Assembly: GCF_013359935.1 (NCBI RefSeq)
Contig: NZ_JABMCB010000197.1
Span: 1-64,000, forward strand
DNA from: Paenibacillus xylanilyticus
Lineage (GTDB): Bacteria > Bacillota > Bacilli > Paenibacillales > Paenibacillaceae
Length of the DNA: 64,000 nt
Direction: 5' to 3'
Part shown: one piece after another, positions 17,106-26,175 of the stretch
How positions within the stretch are numbered: the first letter of the stretch is position 1
How the letters are laid out: the number at the start of each line of letters is the position of its first letter
Program-made: the position numbers and the translations under genes
Notes under the pieces: model-generated
The model's input: the letters and a program-made list of their open reading frames with translations, nothing else
Told to the model about the DNA's origin: nothing
Databases searched by the model: none

Positions 17106-18567
17106 GTCTTTTCGTATCAACGAACACAACCTGACGACCTTTTTTGCCGGATCAGACGATGTTATCATCGGCAGCCATATGATCGGGGAGTCTCCCGTAC
17201 AGATCATCATCGTGTATTGCAGCGGCATGGTGGACAGCAAATCCATCTATGATATTATTCTTCCCGAATTGACGCGGGCCTACGAGAGTACTCACTTTGT
17301 TCGTACATCCGATATTGAGAGATCCATCACCCTTCAATGGACCCGCATGGATTTGCAGGATAAGGCTCTGGGAACGAGACTGATGTCCCTGCGGGTATTT
17401 GAGGGGCATATGCTCATCAGTATCCCTTCCCTTCAGACGATGTGGAGCATGGATATTTCCAATATCCCTACCCGTACGCCAGAAGAATCCACGACTGAAG
17501 TATCCATCCGCGGAGCCCGGGACGGCTTTATCGAACGGTTGTCCGTCAATATCACGTTAATTCGCACACGTCTGCGGACAGCCGATTTGGCCTGCAATAT
17601 TGAATTAATCGGTTCACGTTCGGTGACCAAAGTAGCACTGATGTATATCAAAAACATTGCGAACCCTGATCTGATCGATGATGTCAAGAATCGGCTGCGT
17701 AAAATTGATACGGAACGAATCCTGACCGCGAATGAGCTGGAAGAATTGCTGTCGCCTTCGAAAGTCACCCTGTTTCCGGTAACCCATTACACGGGCAGAC
17801 CCGATTTTGCAGCGGAATGTCTACAGAACGGTCGCTTCGTCCTCATTGTGGATGGCAATCCAAGCGTCATCATTGGCCCGGTAAATCTGTTTCTGCTTCT
17901 CAAATCACCCGAGGATGCTAGCTTTCCATTTCTTTCGGTGAATATGGGCCGCATGCTGCGCTTTATCGGACTATTGGTAACCATATTCCTGCCTGGCTTC
18001 TATATTGCCCTTACTTCATTTCACATGGACCAGCTGCCTTTCCCGCTGGTAGCCACGATCTCGGTTGGACGAATGGGATTGCCTATGGAATCGGGTGTAG
18101 AAATGTTTCTCATTATGCTTTTGATGGAGCTGTTCCGGGAGGCAGGGGTACGGCTTCCTAGCGCCATTGGTCAGACGCTGACCGTCGTTGGAGGATTGAT
18201 CATCGGGGATTCAGCCATTCGTGCGGGCATGGTCTCCCCGCTCATGATTGTCGTCATTGCCGTAACGGTCGTCGCCGGGGCAACGATCGTGAATCAGGTC
18301 ATGACGAGCTCGGTTCTGATTTTGCGCTTTTTCTGTTATGTATTGGGAGCATCCCTTGGTATATATGGGTTCATTCTGTCCATTATCCTGTTCCTGATCT
18401 ATCTGACCGATCTGAAGTCATTCGGCATCCCTTATCTGACCCCGCTGAGTCCGCTGAATATCAAACAGGCCCTCGCCTCCATGTTCAAGCTGCCGAAGGG
18501 CTGGATGAAACGCAGACCCGTATATCTCGAAACGCAGAAGCCTCGCAAGGAAGGTAATGATCGATGA
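17062..18567 (+). CDS. GerAA-family spore germination protein
   Basis: The 501-residue protein has a large N-terminal soluble domain (to about residue 285), four to five membrane helices (about 300-455) and a basic cytoplasmic tail. It shows typical GerA sequences such as NPSVIIGPVNLFLLLKSPEDA and LPSAIGQTLTVVGGLIIGDSAI. The A subunit forms the ion-channel-like part of the receptor. ATG 17062 has AGGAGG 8 bases upstream despite the overlap with gerAB. Its stop overlaps the next start by 4 bases. Confidence 0.93.
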   Translation: MPITTTPQKDLHPDESFRINEHNLTTFFAGSDDVIIGSHMIGESPVQIIIVYCSGMVDSKSIYDIILPELTRAYESTHFVRTSDIERSITLQWTRMDLQDKALGTRLMSLRVFEGHMLISIPSLQTMWSMDISNIPTRTPEESTTEVSIRGARDGFIERLSVNITLIRTRLRTADLACNIELIGSRSVTKVALMYIKNIANPDLIDDVKNRLRKIDTERILTANELEELLSPSKVTLFPVTHYTGRPDFAAECLQNGRFVLIVDGNPSVIIGPVNLFLLLKSPEDASFPFLSVNMGRMLRFIGLLVTIFLPGFYIALTSFHMDQLPFPLVATISVGRMGLPMESGVEMFLIMLLMELFREAGVRLPSAIGQTLTVVGGLIIGDSAIRAGMVSPLMIVVIAVTVVAGATIVNQVMTSSVLILRFFCYVLGASLGIYGFILSIILFLIYLTDLKSFGIPYLTPLSPLNIKQALASMFKLPKGWMKRRPVYLETQKPRKEGNDR

Positions 18568-19727
18568 AACAGCAGATACGCCGATGTTCGTTAGGTCTGC
18601 TTAGTCTTGCTCTGTGTATCGTGACCAGCGGGTGTTGGAGTGCCTATGAGATTCAACAGGTCGACTATGCCAAAGCGATCGGCGTCGATTATAAGGACGG
18701 AATGTATCACGTGTACGTACAGACTATGGACTTTGCCAGTGTAGCCAAAAGTGAGAGTTCAACCAAAAATGAGAAGCCTCCTCCCATATGGGTGGGACAT
18801 GCAGCGGGGAAAACATTGAATCTGGCTGTAAATGAACTGTTCCGCAGTGCCCAGCTCCATATTGCCTGGGGACATGTGACGGCCATCGTTATGGCCGAAA
18901 ATATTCTGACAAGCAATCATATCAAGGATGTGTTTGATATGCTCGGACGTTTCCCTGAATCAAGATATACGACTTGGGTGTACGGCACTCGTGAACCGCT
19001 TGAAGATATTCTAAGTGCTACGTCCATATACAATATGTCGCCGCTGGACAGCATTCTGCATAACCCGCTTCCCAGTTTTCTGGAGGAGTCCCTCTTTCCT
19101 CCGGTGCTCAGCTTCAAGCTCATTGCTACCCATAACGATCCGTCCACGACAACCTATCTGCCATGTATTGCCCTGAACAAGGATCATTGGTCGCAGAACA
19201 AAAAGAGTCATGAACTGTTTGTGATCGACGGAGCTTTTTTCGAAAGAACCGGAAATAACTTTGAATATTTGTCCCGCACTAAACTCCCAGGATACCACTG
19301 GCTGCTCAAGGATCTGCGGCGCGCACCACTGGCTATTGAAAATGAAGGAACCATTTATGGGGTCCTTAGTGTCGGCCTGCCCAGCCTTAAGATTGAGCCT
19401 GTCATTCAAGGCAATGAAGTTCGTTTCAACATTGATGCCAAGTACCTGACAGCCTTGTATGAATACCTCAACCCGATCTCCTATGATGAGATGGTCGAAT
19501 TCAGCGAGAACACGTTACGGGATCAGATCCTGCAAACGTACCGTCAGGGACTGAAACGCGGTGTCGATATCTATGGCCTTGAGGAAAAGCTATATCGCAA
19601 AAATCCGAGCCTGTGGCGCAAGCTTTCAGACGATGGCTCCAAGATGATCCTTACGGAGGATTCAATCCAGCAGCTGAAAGTTAAAATTACCATTCCTTAT
19701 ACGGGTAAATTCCGCAGGAAAGTGTAG
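18564..19727 (+). CDS. GerAC-family germination lipoprotein
   Basis: The 387-residue protein has a lipoprotein signal peptide with lipobox VTSGC (Cys about residue 21) and then the GerAC fold (YEIQQVDYAKAIGVDYKDGMYHVYVQTMDFASV). The C subunit is anchored to the outer face of the spore inner membrane and is needed for receptor function. The ATGA overlap with gerAA and the terminator just after it define a three-gene operon in the order B-A-C. Confidence 0.92.
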   Translation: MKQQIRRCSLGLLSLALCIVTSGCWSAYEIQQVDYAKAIGVDYKDGMYHVYVQTMDFASVAKSESSTKNEKPPPIWVGHAAGKTLNLAVNELFRSAQLHIAWGHVTAIVMAENILTSNHIKDVFDMLGRFPESRYTTWVYGTREPLEDILSATSIYNMSPLDSILHNPLPSFLEESLFPPVLSFKLIATHNDPSTTTYLPCIALNKDHWSQNKKSHELFVIDGAFFERTGNNFEYLSRTKLPGYHWLLKDLRRAPLAIENEGTIYGVLSVGLPSLKIEPVIQGNEVRFNIDAKYLTALYEYLNPISYDEMVEFSENTLRDQILQTYRQGLKRGVDIYGLEEKLYRKNPSLWRKLSDDGSKMILTEDSIQQLKVKITIPYTGKFRRKV

Positions 19728-19737
19728 CAAGAGCAGC

Positions 19738-19783
19738 AAAATCCCCTTGTCTGGCTGAAGCCGGAATAAGGGGATTTTTGTTT
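19738..19783 (+). terminator. Intrinsic terminator of the gerA-type operon
   Basis: AAATCCCCTT pairs with AAGGGGATTT (19738-19747 with 19768-19777), followed by TTTTGTTT. It lies 10 bases after the gerAC stop. Confidence 0.9.
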
Positions 19784-19830
19784 AATACTCGGATTATTTT
19801 CATTTCAGGTATGGAAGATGAAGATAGGAT

Positions 19831-20331
19831 TCATTGATTGCTACTATGCACCCTCCGTTCCATAAGGCAGCCAATCAATGTAGAAAATGACAGCCCGAAC
19901 AGCAGGATCGGAAGGTTATAAAAAAGCGTATTCGTGTACTGGTTCAACCAGCCAAAACGGTATACTGCCGAATCCGGGTCACTCGTAAAACCATGAAGCT
20001 TTATGCGTAAATTCTCGATCATTTGAAGCTCCAGGAAGACAGACAGTACACACAGCAGGATGGCAAAGAGGAGCACCATTATGTATACTTTCCCACCCCT
20101 GTACTGGCGCTGATCATATAGCCACCATTTGGACAGTGATACTGTCCAGATACATAGGATTACAAATGTCAGAAGGGATGGAAAGAGAACCAGAACTCCC
20201 GGATTACCGTTGCCCGAAACTCCTTTGCCAGGTTCATGATGAAATGTTAACCCTTGTACGACAAAGACCATAAGTACATTCCAGAGCAGAAAGATGAAAT
20301 ATGGTTTGTTGACTCGTTTTATGCGATTCAT
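19831..20331 (-). CDS. Hypothetical four-helix membrane protein
   Basis: ATG 20331 (MNRIKRVNK) is preferred over 20337 because GGGAGGG lies 7 bases before it. The 166-residue protein has four hydrophobic segments (about residues 10-30, 45-70, 82-105 and 132-155). No family is recognised. It is the last of three minus-strand genes for small membrane proteins (19831-21160) that may form one transcript. Confidence 0.6.
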   Translation of the reverse strand: MNRIKRVNKPYFIFLLWNVLMVFVVQGLTFHHEPGKGVSGNGNPGVLVLFPSLLTFVILCIWTVSLSKWWLYDQRQYRGGKVYIMVLLFAILLCVLSVFLELQMIENLRIKLHGFTSDPDSAVYRFGWLNQYTNTLFYNLPILLFGLSFSTLIGCLMERRVHSSNQ

Positions 20332-20371
20332 ATGCATCCCTCCCTGGGTTGTAAAGCTATGTATATTAAGA

Positions 20372-20749
20372 CTACCGTAAAAATGGCACCTCAGATAGCG
20401 CTGTTCCTAAGTAACTTACCAATATCCAGGCCGCAAACCATAACAGAGGCAGCTGCATGATCCAGTAAGGAAAGATATATCTTTTCGCATGATAAGATGC
20501 CCAACCCGAGATTATAGCTGCAATAACACCGATGGGATACGTCATAAGCAGTGTACCTTCCAGACGGCTTGCGACCTCGTATTCGGGAGGTGTCGGTGCA
20601 GCGAGCGACATTCCCATGGCAAAAGCGATCAACGGCCAGAGCAGCAACGTCAAACCGTATAATAAAGTGAATATCAAAATGTACAAAAAACTTCTTTCTT
20701 TGCTTCGATCTAGGTCTATATTTGGCAAATCTACATCTCTCCAATGCAT
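20372..20749 (-). CDS. Hypothetical three-helix membrane protein
   Basis: The 125-residue product has an acidic/basic N-terminus (about 20 residues) and three hydrophobic segments (about 22-45, 68-88, 92-112). No good ribosome site precedes ATG 20749, so the exact start is uncertain. It lies between two other small membrane-protein genes in the same direction. Family and function are unknown. Confidence 0.5.
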   Translation of the reverse strand: MHWRDVDLPNIDLDRSKERSFLYILIFTLLYGLTLLLWPLIAFAMGMSLAAPTPPEYEVASRLEGTLLMTYPIGVIAAIISGWASYHAKRYIFPYWIMQLPLLWFAAWILVSYLGTALSEVPFLR

Positions 20750-20794
20750 GAGTTGAATGATCTAAGAAAAGGCAAACAGCTGCCCTCTCCTATC

Positions 20795-21160
20795 TCACTT
20801 TTTATTCAAATAATCCATGATCCGCAAACGCGTGGTCAGAATAAGCGCTTGGGGAATGAGGACAACAACGATATAGATGATGACGATTAACCATAAATGT
20901 GCCGCAAAATGCTCCGCACCGAAAGACGGCTTCGGACGCTCGATAAAATACCACCAGCACGGAATAGCCACAAACCAGGTCAGTCCGGTCGAAATAAACA
21001 TCTCCTCAATCCCGCTCCACAGAAAGCAAAATAGAGCAACAAAGATAATGGGAACTGCCCACGAATCCAAGATTGGCCCCCAGCTCTGATAGATGAAAAT
21101 AATGGCGGGATACAGCAGCGTAAAGGTCCAGCGCCAGATCGGGTTGTTGTAGATGTGCAT
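20795..21160 (-). CDS. Hypothetical three/four-helix membrane protein
   Basis: The 121-residue protein has several hydrophobic segments (about residues 8-25, 30-50, 55-68 and 88-108) and ends in a basic tail. AAGGGAGGG immediately precedes ATG 21160. No family is recognised. It is the first gene of the minus-strand membrane-protein cluster. Confidence 0.55.
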   Translation of the reverse strand: MHIYNNPIWRWTFTLLYPAIIFIYQSWGPILDSWAVPIIFVALFCFLWSGIEEMFISTGLTWFVAIPCWWYFIERPKPSFGAEHFAAHLWLIVIIYIVVVLIPQALILTTRLRIMDYLNKK

Positions 21161-21526
21161 AGCCCTCCCTTGATTTGCAGGTAAACGTGATTAAATACGC
21201 CTTACTTCGTTAGATATGGACCGAAAAAAACTTATCGAACACGTTGTTCAACCGCTAGATATAGTCCATTTGGAATAATTACCTTTTAATCAAATAAATT
21301 TATTATAAATCAAGACCACATAGACGAAAATGCAGGCCTGCAAAAATAAGCTAATAGTCTGCAATTTCAACCTTATAAATTGAATTAATACAAAGTCAAC
21401 ATGGGCTGTTACTACCAGAATATTTGGGGTTATGCGTAATTTTTAGTAAAAAAGTGAAACAAGCAGGCATGATTCTGATGGCTGTAGCTCATACTACCTT
21501 CAGGAAAATATTGAAGGAGTGACAAT
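21161..21526. other. AT-rich intergenic region
   Basis: No open frame with a ribosome site is visible. Apart from the sigma-G-like promoter at 21467-21496 it contains only AT-rich sequence, with promoters for the minus-strand cluster presumably near 21180-21260. Confidence 0.5.
21467..21496 (+). promoter_or_regulatory. Candidate sigma-G (forespore) promoter
   Basis: GCATG at 21467-21471 is separated by exactly 18 bases from CATACTA at 21490-21496. The known Bacillus sigma-G consensus is GMATR-N18-CATNNTA. It lies 31 bases upstream of the lipoprotein start at 21527. This predicts late forespore expression and is inference from pattern only. Confidence 0.45.
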
Positions 21527-22054
21527 ATGAGCTTGAAAAGCATCATTGCAGTCGGTGCAATCCTGACCTGTTCATCTTTACTATGGGGATGTGGGAATAA
21601 CGGGAATAACGCAAACCAGGCATCACAGCAAAATGAACCAGGGGTTCAAACCGAGAGCTGGAACGATCCCAAACGACTGGAAGCTTCCCATCTGGAGGCG
21701 CTTGAGCGAATGGAGAAAGATCATATTCACCGGATGGTTTCGTTGAGTGCGAAAACCGACGGGGATCAGGTGATGACCACGCTCGAACGATCCAGCCAAA
21801 AACTTGAGGAAATGAGACCCCTCGCTGAGATGCTTCAACACGAAGGACATCCGGCGTTGCTCCAGCGAATTCAGGAAATGTCCAGTGATATCGAAGGATC
21901 CAAAACGGTTCTGACTCAAATGAAGAACAACCCAGGAAACGGAAAAATCAAGACCCAGTCTTCCAAAACCGATGCATTGCATCACATCAGCAGTTTCCGT
22001 GAATATCATCAGTATATGCAAGGACAGGTGCAAACCTTAGACGGTAAGCATTAG
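21527..22054 (+). CDS. Predicted forespore lipoprotein, helical
   Basis: The 175-residue protein has a lipoprotein signal (SSLLWGCGNN, Cys about residue 22), an Asn/Gln-rich linker and a His/Met-rich, strongly helical domain with heptad-like spacing (LEASHLEALERMEKDHIHRM). AAGGAG precedes ATG. The sigma-G-like promoter upstream suggests it acts at the spore inner membrane. I do not recognise the family. Confidence 0.65.
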   Translation: MSLKSIIAVGAILTCSSLLWGCGNNGNNANQASQQNEPGVQTESWNDPKRLEASHLEALERMEKDHIHRMVSLSAKTDGDQVMTTLERSSQKLEEMRPLAEMLQHEGHPALLQRIQEMSSDIEGSKTVLTQMKNNPGNGKIKTQSSKTDALHHISSFREYHQYMQGQVQTLDGKH

Positions 22055-22085
22055 CAAGTGTCGCACTAACATAAGTCTAACTCAA

Positions 22086-22136
22086 AGAATCGTTAAGGTC
22101 GGAATGCTAAATCCGATTGCTAGCGGTTCTTTTTTC
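22086..22136 (+). terminator. Intrinsic terminator
   Basis: AGAATCGTTA pairs with TAGCGGTTCT, with an inner TCGGA/TCCGA stem, followed by a six-T tract. Confidence 0.8.
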
Positions 22137-22211
22137 CTATGTAATTCCAATTAAACTTATAATATGTTATACATGTACACTATCAATTACAGTACTGCAA
22201 GGAGAAATCAA

Positions 22212-22535
22212 GTGAACATGATCCATAAAAAATATCTTATATTCATATTTCTAATGATAAGCATTTTTGTATTTACCGGATGTACGTCAGACGAGCAAAA
22301 AGATACTATACAGAAAGCCCAGCAAGTGAGCCTTGCCTATTTTAAAGAGAACTATGGAGTGGACGTTCAGTTCACAGAACACAAATTCCTTCCAGCGGAT
22401 CTAAGTCATAATGTTAGTTTGAGCGGACATATAGAAAATAATAAAGAAACAGAGGTCACGATTCTCGTCAATTATGACACTTTTGAAGTAAAGAATGCCA
22501 TTGTGCCCAAAGAGCTTCTTGATCTAAAGAAGTAA
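22212..22535 (+). CDS. Small predicted lipoprotein (DUF1433-like)
   Basis: The start is GTG 22212, 7 bases after AAGGAG; an ATG at 22164 has no ribosome site. The 107-residue product has a lipobox (FVFTGC, Cys about residue 23). A small alpha/beta domain follows, with an AYFKENYGVDVQFTEHKF helix-strand and repeated beta strands. The pattern resembles DUF1433 lipoproteins of Firmicutes, but the match is loose. Function is unknown. Confidence 0.6.
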   Translation: MNMIHKKYLIFIFLMISIFVFTGCTSDEQKDTIQKAQQVSLAYFKENYGVDVQFTEHKFLPADLSHNVSLSGHIENNKETEVTILVNYDTFEVKNAIVPKELLDLKK

Positions 22536-22546
22536 ACTCTTCAGCC

Positions 22547-22828
22547 TCATTCCACCCACAACGATACCCATATGAACATGCTAAATAACAAAACTGGCGT
22601 AAGCGCCCCTGTACCTAAAATAATCCAAAGTGTTGCGGGCGTTACATTTTGGCAGTAGGTATCGAACTTGCGCATTCGTTCTTTTCGCCATTTGGCGAAT
22701 TTGAGCTGCCTGATCATGCGATTCAGAACTCTTTGCCGCTGCTCGCCTTCTTCTACATCTTCCAGCGCACGCCGTAATTCTTCGTATAAACGCTCCTCTT
22801 CCTGCTCAGACACTGTGGTTGTAGTCAT
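22547..22828 (-). CDS. Small tail-anchored membrane protein
   Basis: The 93-residue protein has a charged helical N-terminal region (EQEEERLYEELRRALEDVEE, residues 8-27; RLVNRM-type basic helix to about 60) and one C-terminal hydrophobic segment (about 65-92). Coiled-coil character is likely. GGGGGG lies about 9 bases before ATG. Its family is unknown. It converges on the small lipoprotein gene with an 11-base gap. Confidence 0.55.
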   Translation of the reverse strand: MTTTTVSEQEEERLYEELRRALEDVEEGEQRQRVLNRMIRQLKFAKWRKERMRKFDTYCQNVTPATLWIILGTGALTPVLLFSMFIWVSLWVE

Positions 22829-22978
22829 TCTCCATATCCCCCCATGCGAAAATATATTGCAATAACATTCTGATGCATGTTCAATACATCAACACTTAAT
22901 CCCTCAATTTGAAAGCACTACCTTATCAACACGGTAACAACCTTCAAAGTTTTACTTTTTATAGAAAATTGAACATAG

Positions 22979-23025
22979 CAAAAAGCGGCCCTCTCCCATG
23001 ACCCACGCCAAGAGGAAGAACCGCC
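22979..23025 (-). terminator. Candidate terminator of galK
   Basis: On the minus strand GCGG...CCTCT pairs imperfectly with AGAGG..CCGC, followed by TTTTTG. It lies 70 bases after the galK stop. Confidence 0.6.
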
Positions 23026-23094
23026 ATGCATGAATGAACTAATATTTATTGGTACCGAGCTAATGGTTACCTCGAATTATTACAAGTGACTGTC

Positions 23095-24393
23095 TTAGCC
23101 CGCGTTCTCGATCAAGGCATTCAGGCATACTGCACCTTGTGCACGCACATTAACGACAATAATTGGCGTCTCGAGCATGCCATGCATCCAGGACATATAC
23201 TCCTCCACTTTTTCGTTAGGAAGGATCGTCAGAATAACTCCGGCAAACCCACCACCGTGTATGCGGCAGGCGCCATCGCCAAGGTTTTGCAGATAATTTT
23301 CGGTTAGTGCAAGTGCGATCCCAATCTCCTGTTCCTTCACGGAACCACTCTGATATACATTCTGGAGCCACTTCCAGGAAGAGTTCCCGGACGCCGTAAT
23401 CAGGTTCAGGAAATCCGCAAAACGTCCATCCCGCAGCGCCTGCACCTGACCATCCACCCGATTGTTTTCCTCCAGGAAATGAAGCGCACGCAGCACCGCA
23501 CGATCTCCCGCAGCTTCACGGACTTTCTTGAGATTGGCATAAATCGCCTCTGCCGTAATTTCCCGAACATATTCTTTGCCCAGTGCTTGAGCAACCGCTC
23601 TCATCTCATAAGGCACAGCAGCGTAATCTTCGGTCAGATCCGCGTGGTTTCCACCTGTGTTTACAATGACCAGTGAGTAGCCGTTCTGTTGGAAATCCCA
23701 TTGGACAGGCTCAATGACAGGCTCGGCCGGGTTTTCAAAATCAATCGCAATCAGACCACCATATGCACAAGCCATCTGATCCAGCAGTCCGGACGGTTTG
23801 TTCCAATATTGATTCTCTGCATACTGACCAATCTTGGACATGACCACGACATCCAGCGATCCATCATTGTAGAAATGATTCAAAATCGTACAAATCAGCA
23901 TCTCGAATGACGCCGATGAACTTAAGCCAGATGCCGAGAACACGTTACTGGAGATGTACGCCTGAAAGCCGCCTACCTTATATCCAAATTCTCCGAATCC
24001 CGCAGCCATACCGCGAATCAACGCTGTTGTACCATCGTCTTCCGCCTTCGGCGTCAGATCGTTGAGATCGATTACATATTTCTTGTCATAGCCTTCCGAA
24101 TAAAAGGTAATTACCGACTCCGTGGTTGGTGCAGCCACCGCAATTGTATCCAGTGTAATGCTGCCCGCTAGCACCTTGCCATGGTTATGATCCGTATGGT
24201 TACCACCAATCTCACTGCGTCCGGCTGCGCTAAACAACTTGCTGCTCTCCTGCGCACCAAAGTACTCTTCAAATGTTGCGTTCAGCTTCGTGTACCGAGC
24301 CGTCTGTTCCTCTACCTGCTGCTGTCCGTACATTTGGGCAAGCAATGCTTGGCCTTCCGTGGACTGGATCAGTTGTACTGGTTGTGTAGTCAT
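23095..24393 (-). CDS. galK: Galactokinase
   Basis: The 432-residue GHMP-family kinase phosphorylates galactose to galactose-1-phosphate, the first step of the Leloir pathway, in the cytoplasm. The galactokinase signature at about residues 58-72 reads GRSEIGGNHTDHNHG, the Firmicute variant of GRVNLIGEHTDY. The GHMP ATP-binding loop is at about 150-165 (SSNVFSASGLSSSASFE), and the C-terminal GHMP motif reads DGACRIHGGGFAG. The gene stands alone, without galE or galT. It would process galactose released by enzymes such as the GH2 protein in this window. AGGAG precedes ATG 24393. Confidence 0.93.
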   Translation of the reverse strand: MTTQPVQLIQSTEGQALLAQMYGQQQVEEQTARYTKLNATFEEYFGAQESSKLFSAAGRSEIGGNHTDHNHGKVLAGSITLDTIAVAAPTTESVITFYSEGYDKKYVIDLNDLTPKAEDDGTTALIRGMAAGFGEFGYKVGGFQAYISSNVFSASGLSSSASFEMLICTILNHFYNDGSLDVVVMSKIGQYAENQYWNKPSGLLDQMACAYGGLIAIDFENPAEPVIEPVQWDFQQNGYSLVIVNTGGNHADLTEDYAAVPYEMRAVAQALGKEYVREITAEAIYANLKKVREAAGDRAVLRALHFLEENNRVDGQVQALRDGRFADFLNLITASGNSSWKWLQNVYQSGSVKEQEIGIALALTENYLQNLGDGACRIHGGGFAGVILTILPNEKVEEYMSWMHGMLETPIIVVNVRAQGAVCLNALIENAG

Positions 24394-24525
24394 CTCTACT
24401 CCTCCTATGGGTATGTAGCTTTGTTTTTCTGCAGTGGTTGAAGCTTAATGGCCAATATTTCACGCCTTATTCCTCTCCCATTATCTCAGCTTCGCTCCGG
24501 AAAAGGTAGGGTAGAATTGAAAGTT

Positions 24526-24539
24526 TGTAAGCGTTTTTT
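24526..24539 (-). promoter_or_regulatory. Weak cre-like site upstream of galK
   Basis: The plus strand reads TGTAAGCGTTTTTT, matching 12 of 14 CcpA consensus positions; the terminal CA is missing. It lies about 135 bases upstream of the galK start, a plausible position for catabolite control. Confidence 0.3.
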
Positions 24540-24567
24540 GAAATGACAGATGTGTCATGCAACGGGG

Positions 24568-25341
24568 TTATCCTTTTCCATTTTCAACAGGTTCAACTTC
24601 AATCTGATCAACTATAAATTCGTTCTTGCCATGGTCATATGCGTAGGTCACATTAAAATCACACACATATGTGGGAGATATGCCGACAGATCCGGAGAGA
24701 TTTAATCTAATTTTCTGATTCTCCAGCCGGTAGATCGTTACACCCCCAAATCCAAGCTCATCTTGATCGTAATCCGGGGCTGGATCAAAATCATAATCGA
24801 AGTTATATGCTTGTCCTTGTGCTTTAACTGCAATCGCTAACGTACCATCTCCGTTCTTCGCAACATGCGATTCAATGTGATCAGCTACAATCTCTTCGTA
24901 CCTCTGTACTCTAATTTCGGAGAAGTCATCAGCGTTCACGACATGGATTTCGTAATTATTCAAGCCAGTCCCTCTTCCAGTCTGGATGATTACTACTGCT
25001 TCTTCCTTACCGTTCCCCGTAAGATCCGTATAAAATACCTGTGGGTCCGTTCCCATATCCCCAAGATAGTACCAATCAAAGTCTTTGGTCTTTCCATTTA
25101 TCTCTAGAGTGAATTTATGAGGTGAATTTTTTGCTTCCTTATTATCATAAAGTTGTACTTGTTCACCCTCCGAAGATCCGAGCCAATTTAATGTTGGATC
25201 CGTTTCTTGCTTGGGCTGAGTTGTTACCTGATTAGTGGTAGACTCGATCTGTTTTTGCGGAACAACGTCTGATGGAACTGAGTCACATCCTGCAAGTAAA
25301 ACTGCACCCAATAGTAGCCACACACCTATTTCCTTTTTCAA
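24568..25341 (-). CDS. Lipoprotein with a VCBS/FG-GAP-like domain
   Basis: The TTG start at 25341 lies 7 bases after GGGGAG; the TTG at 25345-25347 is too close. The 257-residue product has the signal KKEIGVWLLLGAVLLAGC (Cys about residue 18) and a Thr/Gln-rich linker. The beta-rich domain contains FYTDLTGNGKEEAVVIIQTG near residue 110, a calcium-binding-like D-x-T-G-N-G-K-E motif found in many Paenibacillus secreted proteins. Function is unknown. It probably sits on the outer membrane face. Confidence 0.65.
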   Translation of the reverse strand: MKKEIGVWLLLGAVLLAGCDSVPSDVVPQKQIESTTNQVTTQPKQETDPTLNWLGSSEGEQVQLYDNKEAKNSPHKFTLEINGKTKDFDWYYLGDMGTDPQVFYTDLTGNGKEEAVVIIQTGRGTGLNNYEIHVVNADDFSEIRVQRYEEIVADHIESHVAKNGDGTLAIAVKAQGQAYNFDYDFDPAPDYDQDELGFGGVTIYRLENQKIRLNLSGSVGISPTYVCDFNVTYAYDHGKNEFIVDQIEVEPVENGKG

Positions 25342-25500
25342 TGCCAATCTCCCCTTTCATCTCCTGTTGCAGGGTTCCGATCCAGAACCAAATGGATTAT
25401 ACTACAAAGATATCCATTTTTGGTGTCGAACCGGTTTCAACATCGTAAATCCCCGCTATATCATATTTTGAGAGGATGGGCCTTGAAGGAGTCAATTAAA

Positions 25501-26092
25501 ATGAAGAAAAAGTTATCAAAAGTTCTCTTGCTAGGTAGTTTGTTATCTCTAGCAATTGGATCTGCTACTTATGCGCATGAGCTATGAAAGAGATCGAACA
25601 GTAATAACCACTCCGCAAGCCCATGATATCAACGATATAAAATCATATAGAAATAGTGCATCATCAACATCTGAATCCGACCTCTATAATCCAATACCAC
25701 ATGCCGATTGGCCAGAATTCAATTTTGAGGATCTAGTTACAGAACAATCGGATATCGTAGTACATGTAAAAGTTATAGATACACAATCGAAACCACATGT
25801 TGATGGGCAGCCACAAGCACAATTGGCTACATTGGAAATTCTAGATACAATCAAAGGAAACTCACATGATAAAATTGTTTTGGATCAAGCTCTAGATTAT
25901 GTTGAAAAAGGGAAAACATACATTATGTTATTAAGACAACAAGGCGACTACTTTTATGAGAGTGATAAAAACTCTGTCATTAAAGAAGTAGACGGTCTAT
26001 GTACTAGTAACATCCCAGATTTCAAAGGAAGTTTCACAGAATTAAAAGATTTTGAATCAGCTTTTGATAGTGAACAATCTAGTTTGAATTAA
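25501..26092 (+). pseudogene. Frameshifted secreted protein (signal peptide and mature domain in different frames)
   Basis: ATG 25501, 9 bases after AAGGAG, starts a classic signal peptide (KKKLSKVLLLGSLLSLA...ATYAHEL) that hits TGA at 25585. One frame over, an open frame runs to 26092 with DWPEFNFEDLVTEQSDIVVHVKV and about 150 further residues. It has no ribosome site of its own. Dropping one base near 25577-25583 joins the two as ...YAHEYERDRT. The mature part is homologous to the intact lipoprotein downstream (DWPSYNFEELV...SDLIVYGEI). Either the gene is broken or the sequence has a one-base insertion error. Confidence 0.65.
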
Positions 26093-26100
26093 TTTTCAGA

Positions 26101-26141
26101 TGGAGAAGTAGTTGATATCACCTACTTCTCCACTTTATTTT
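26101..26141 (+). terminator. Intrinsic terminator
   Basis: TGGAGAAGTAG pairs perfectly with CTACTTCTCCA (26101-26111 with 26122-26132), followed by CTTTATTTT. Confidence 0.9.
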
Positions 26142-26175
26142 CTATTATCAAATTTATACAAAGGAGATGAGTAGA

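Noticed and set aside
22164..22211. Upstream ATG for the small lipoprotein
   Set aside because: No ribosome site, and it would put 16 polar residues before the signal peptide; GTG 22212 is better placed.
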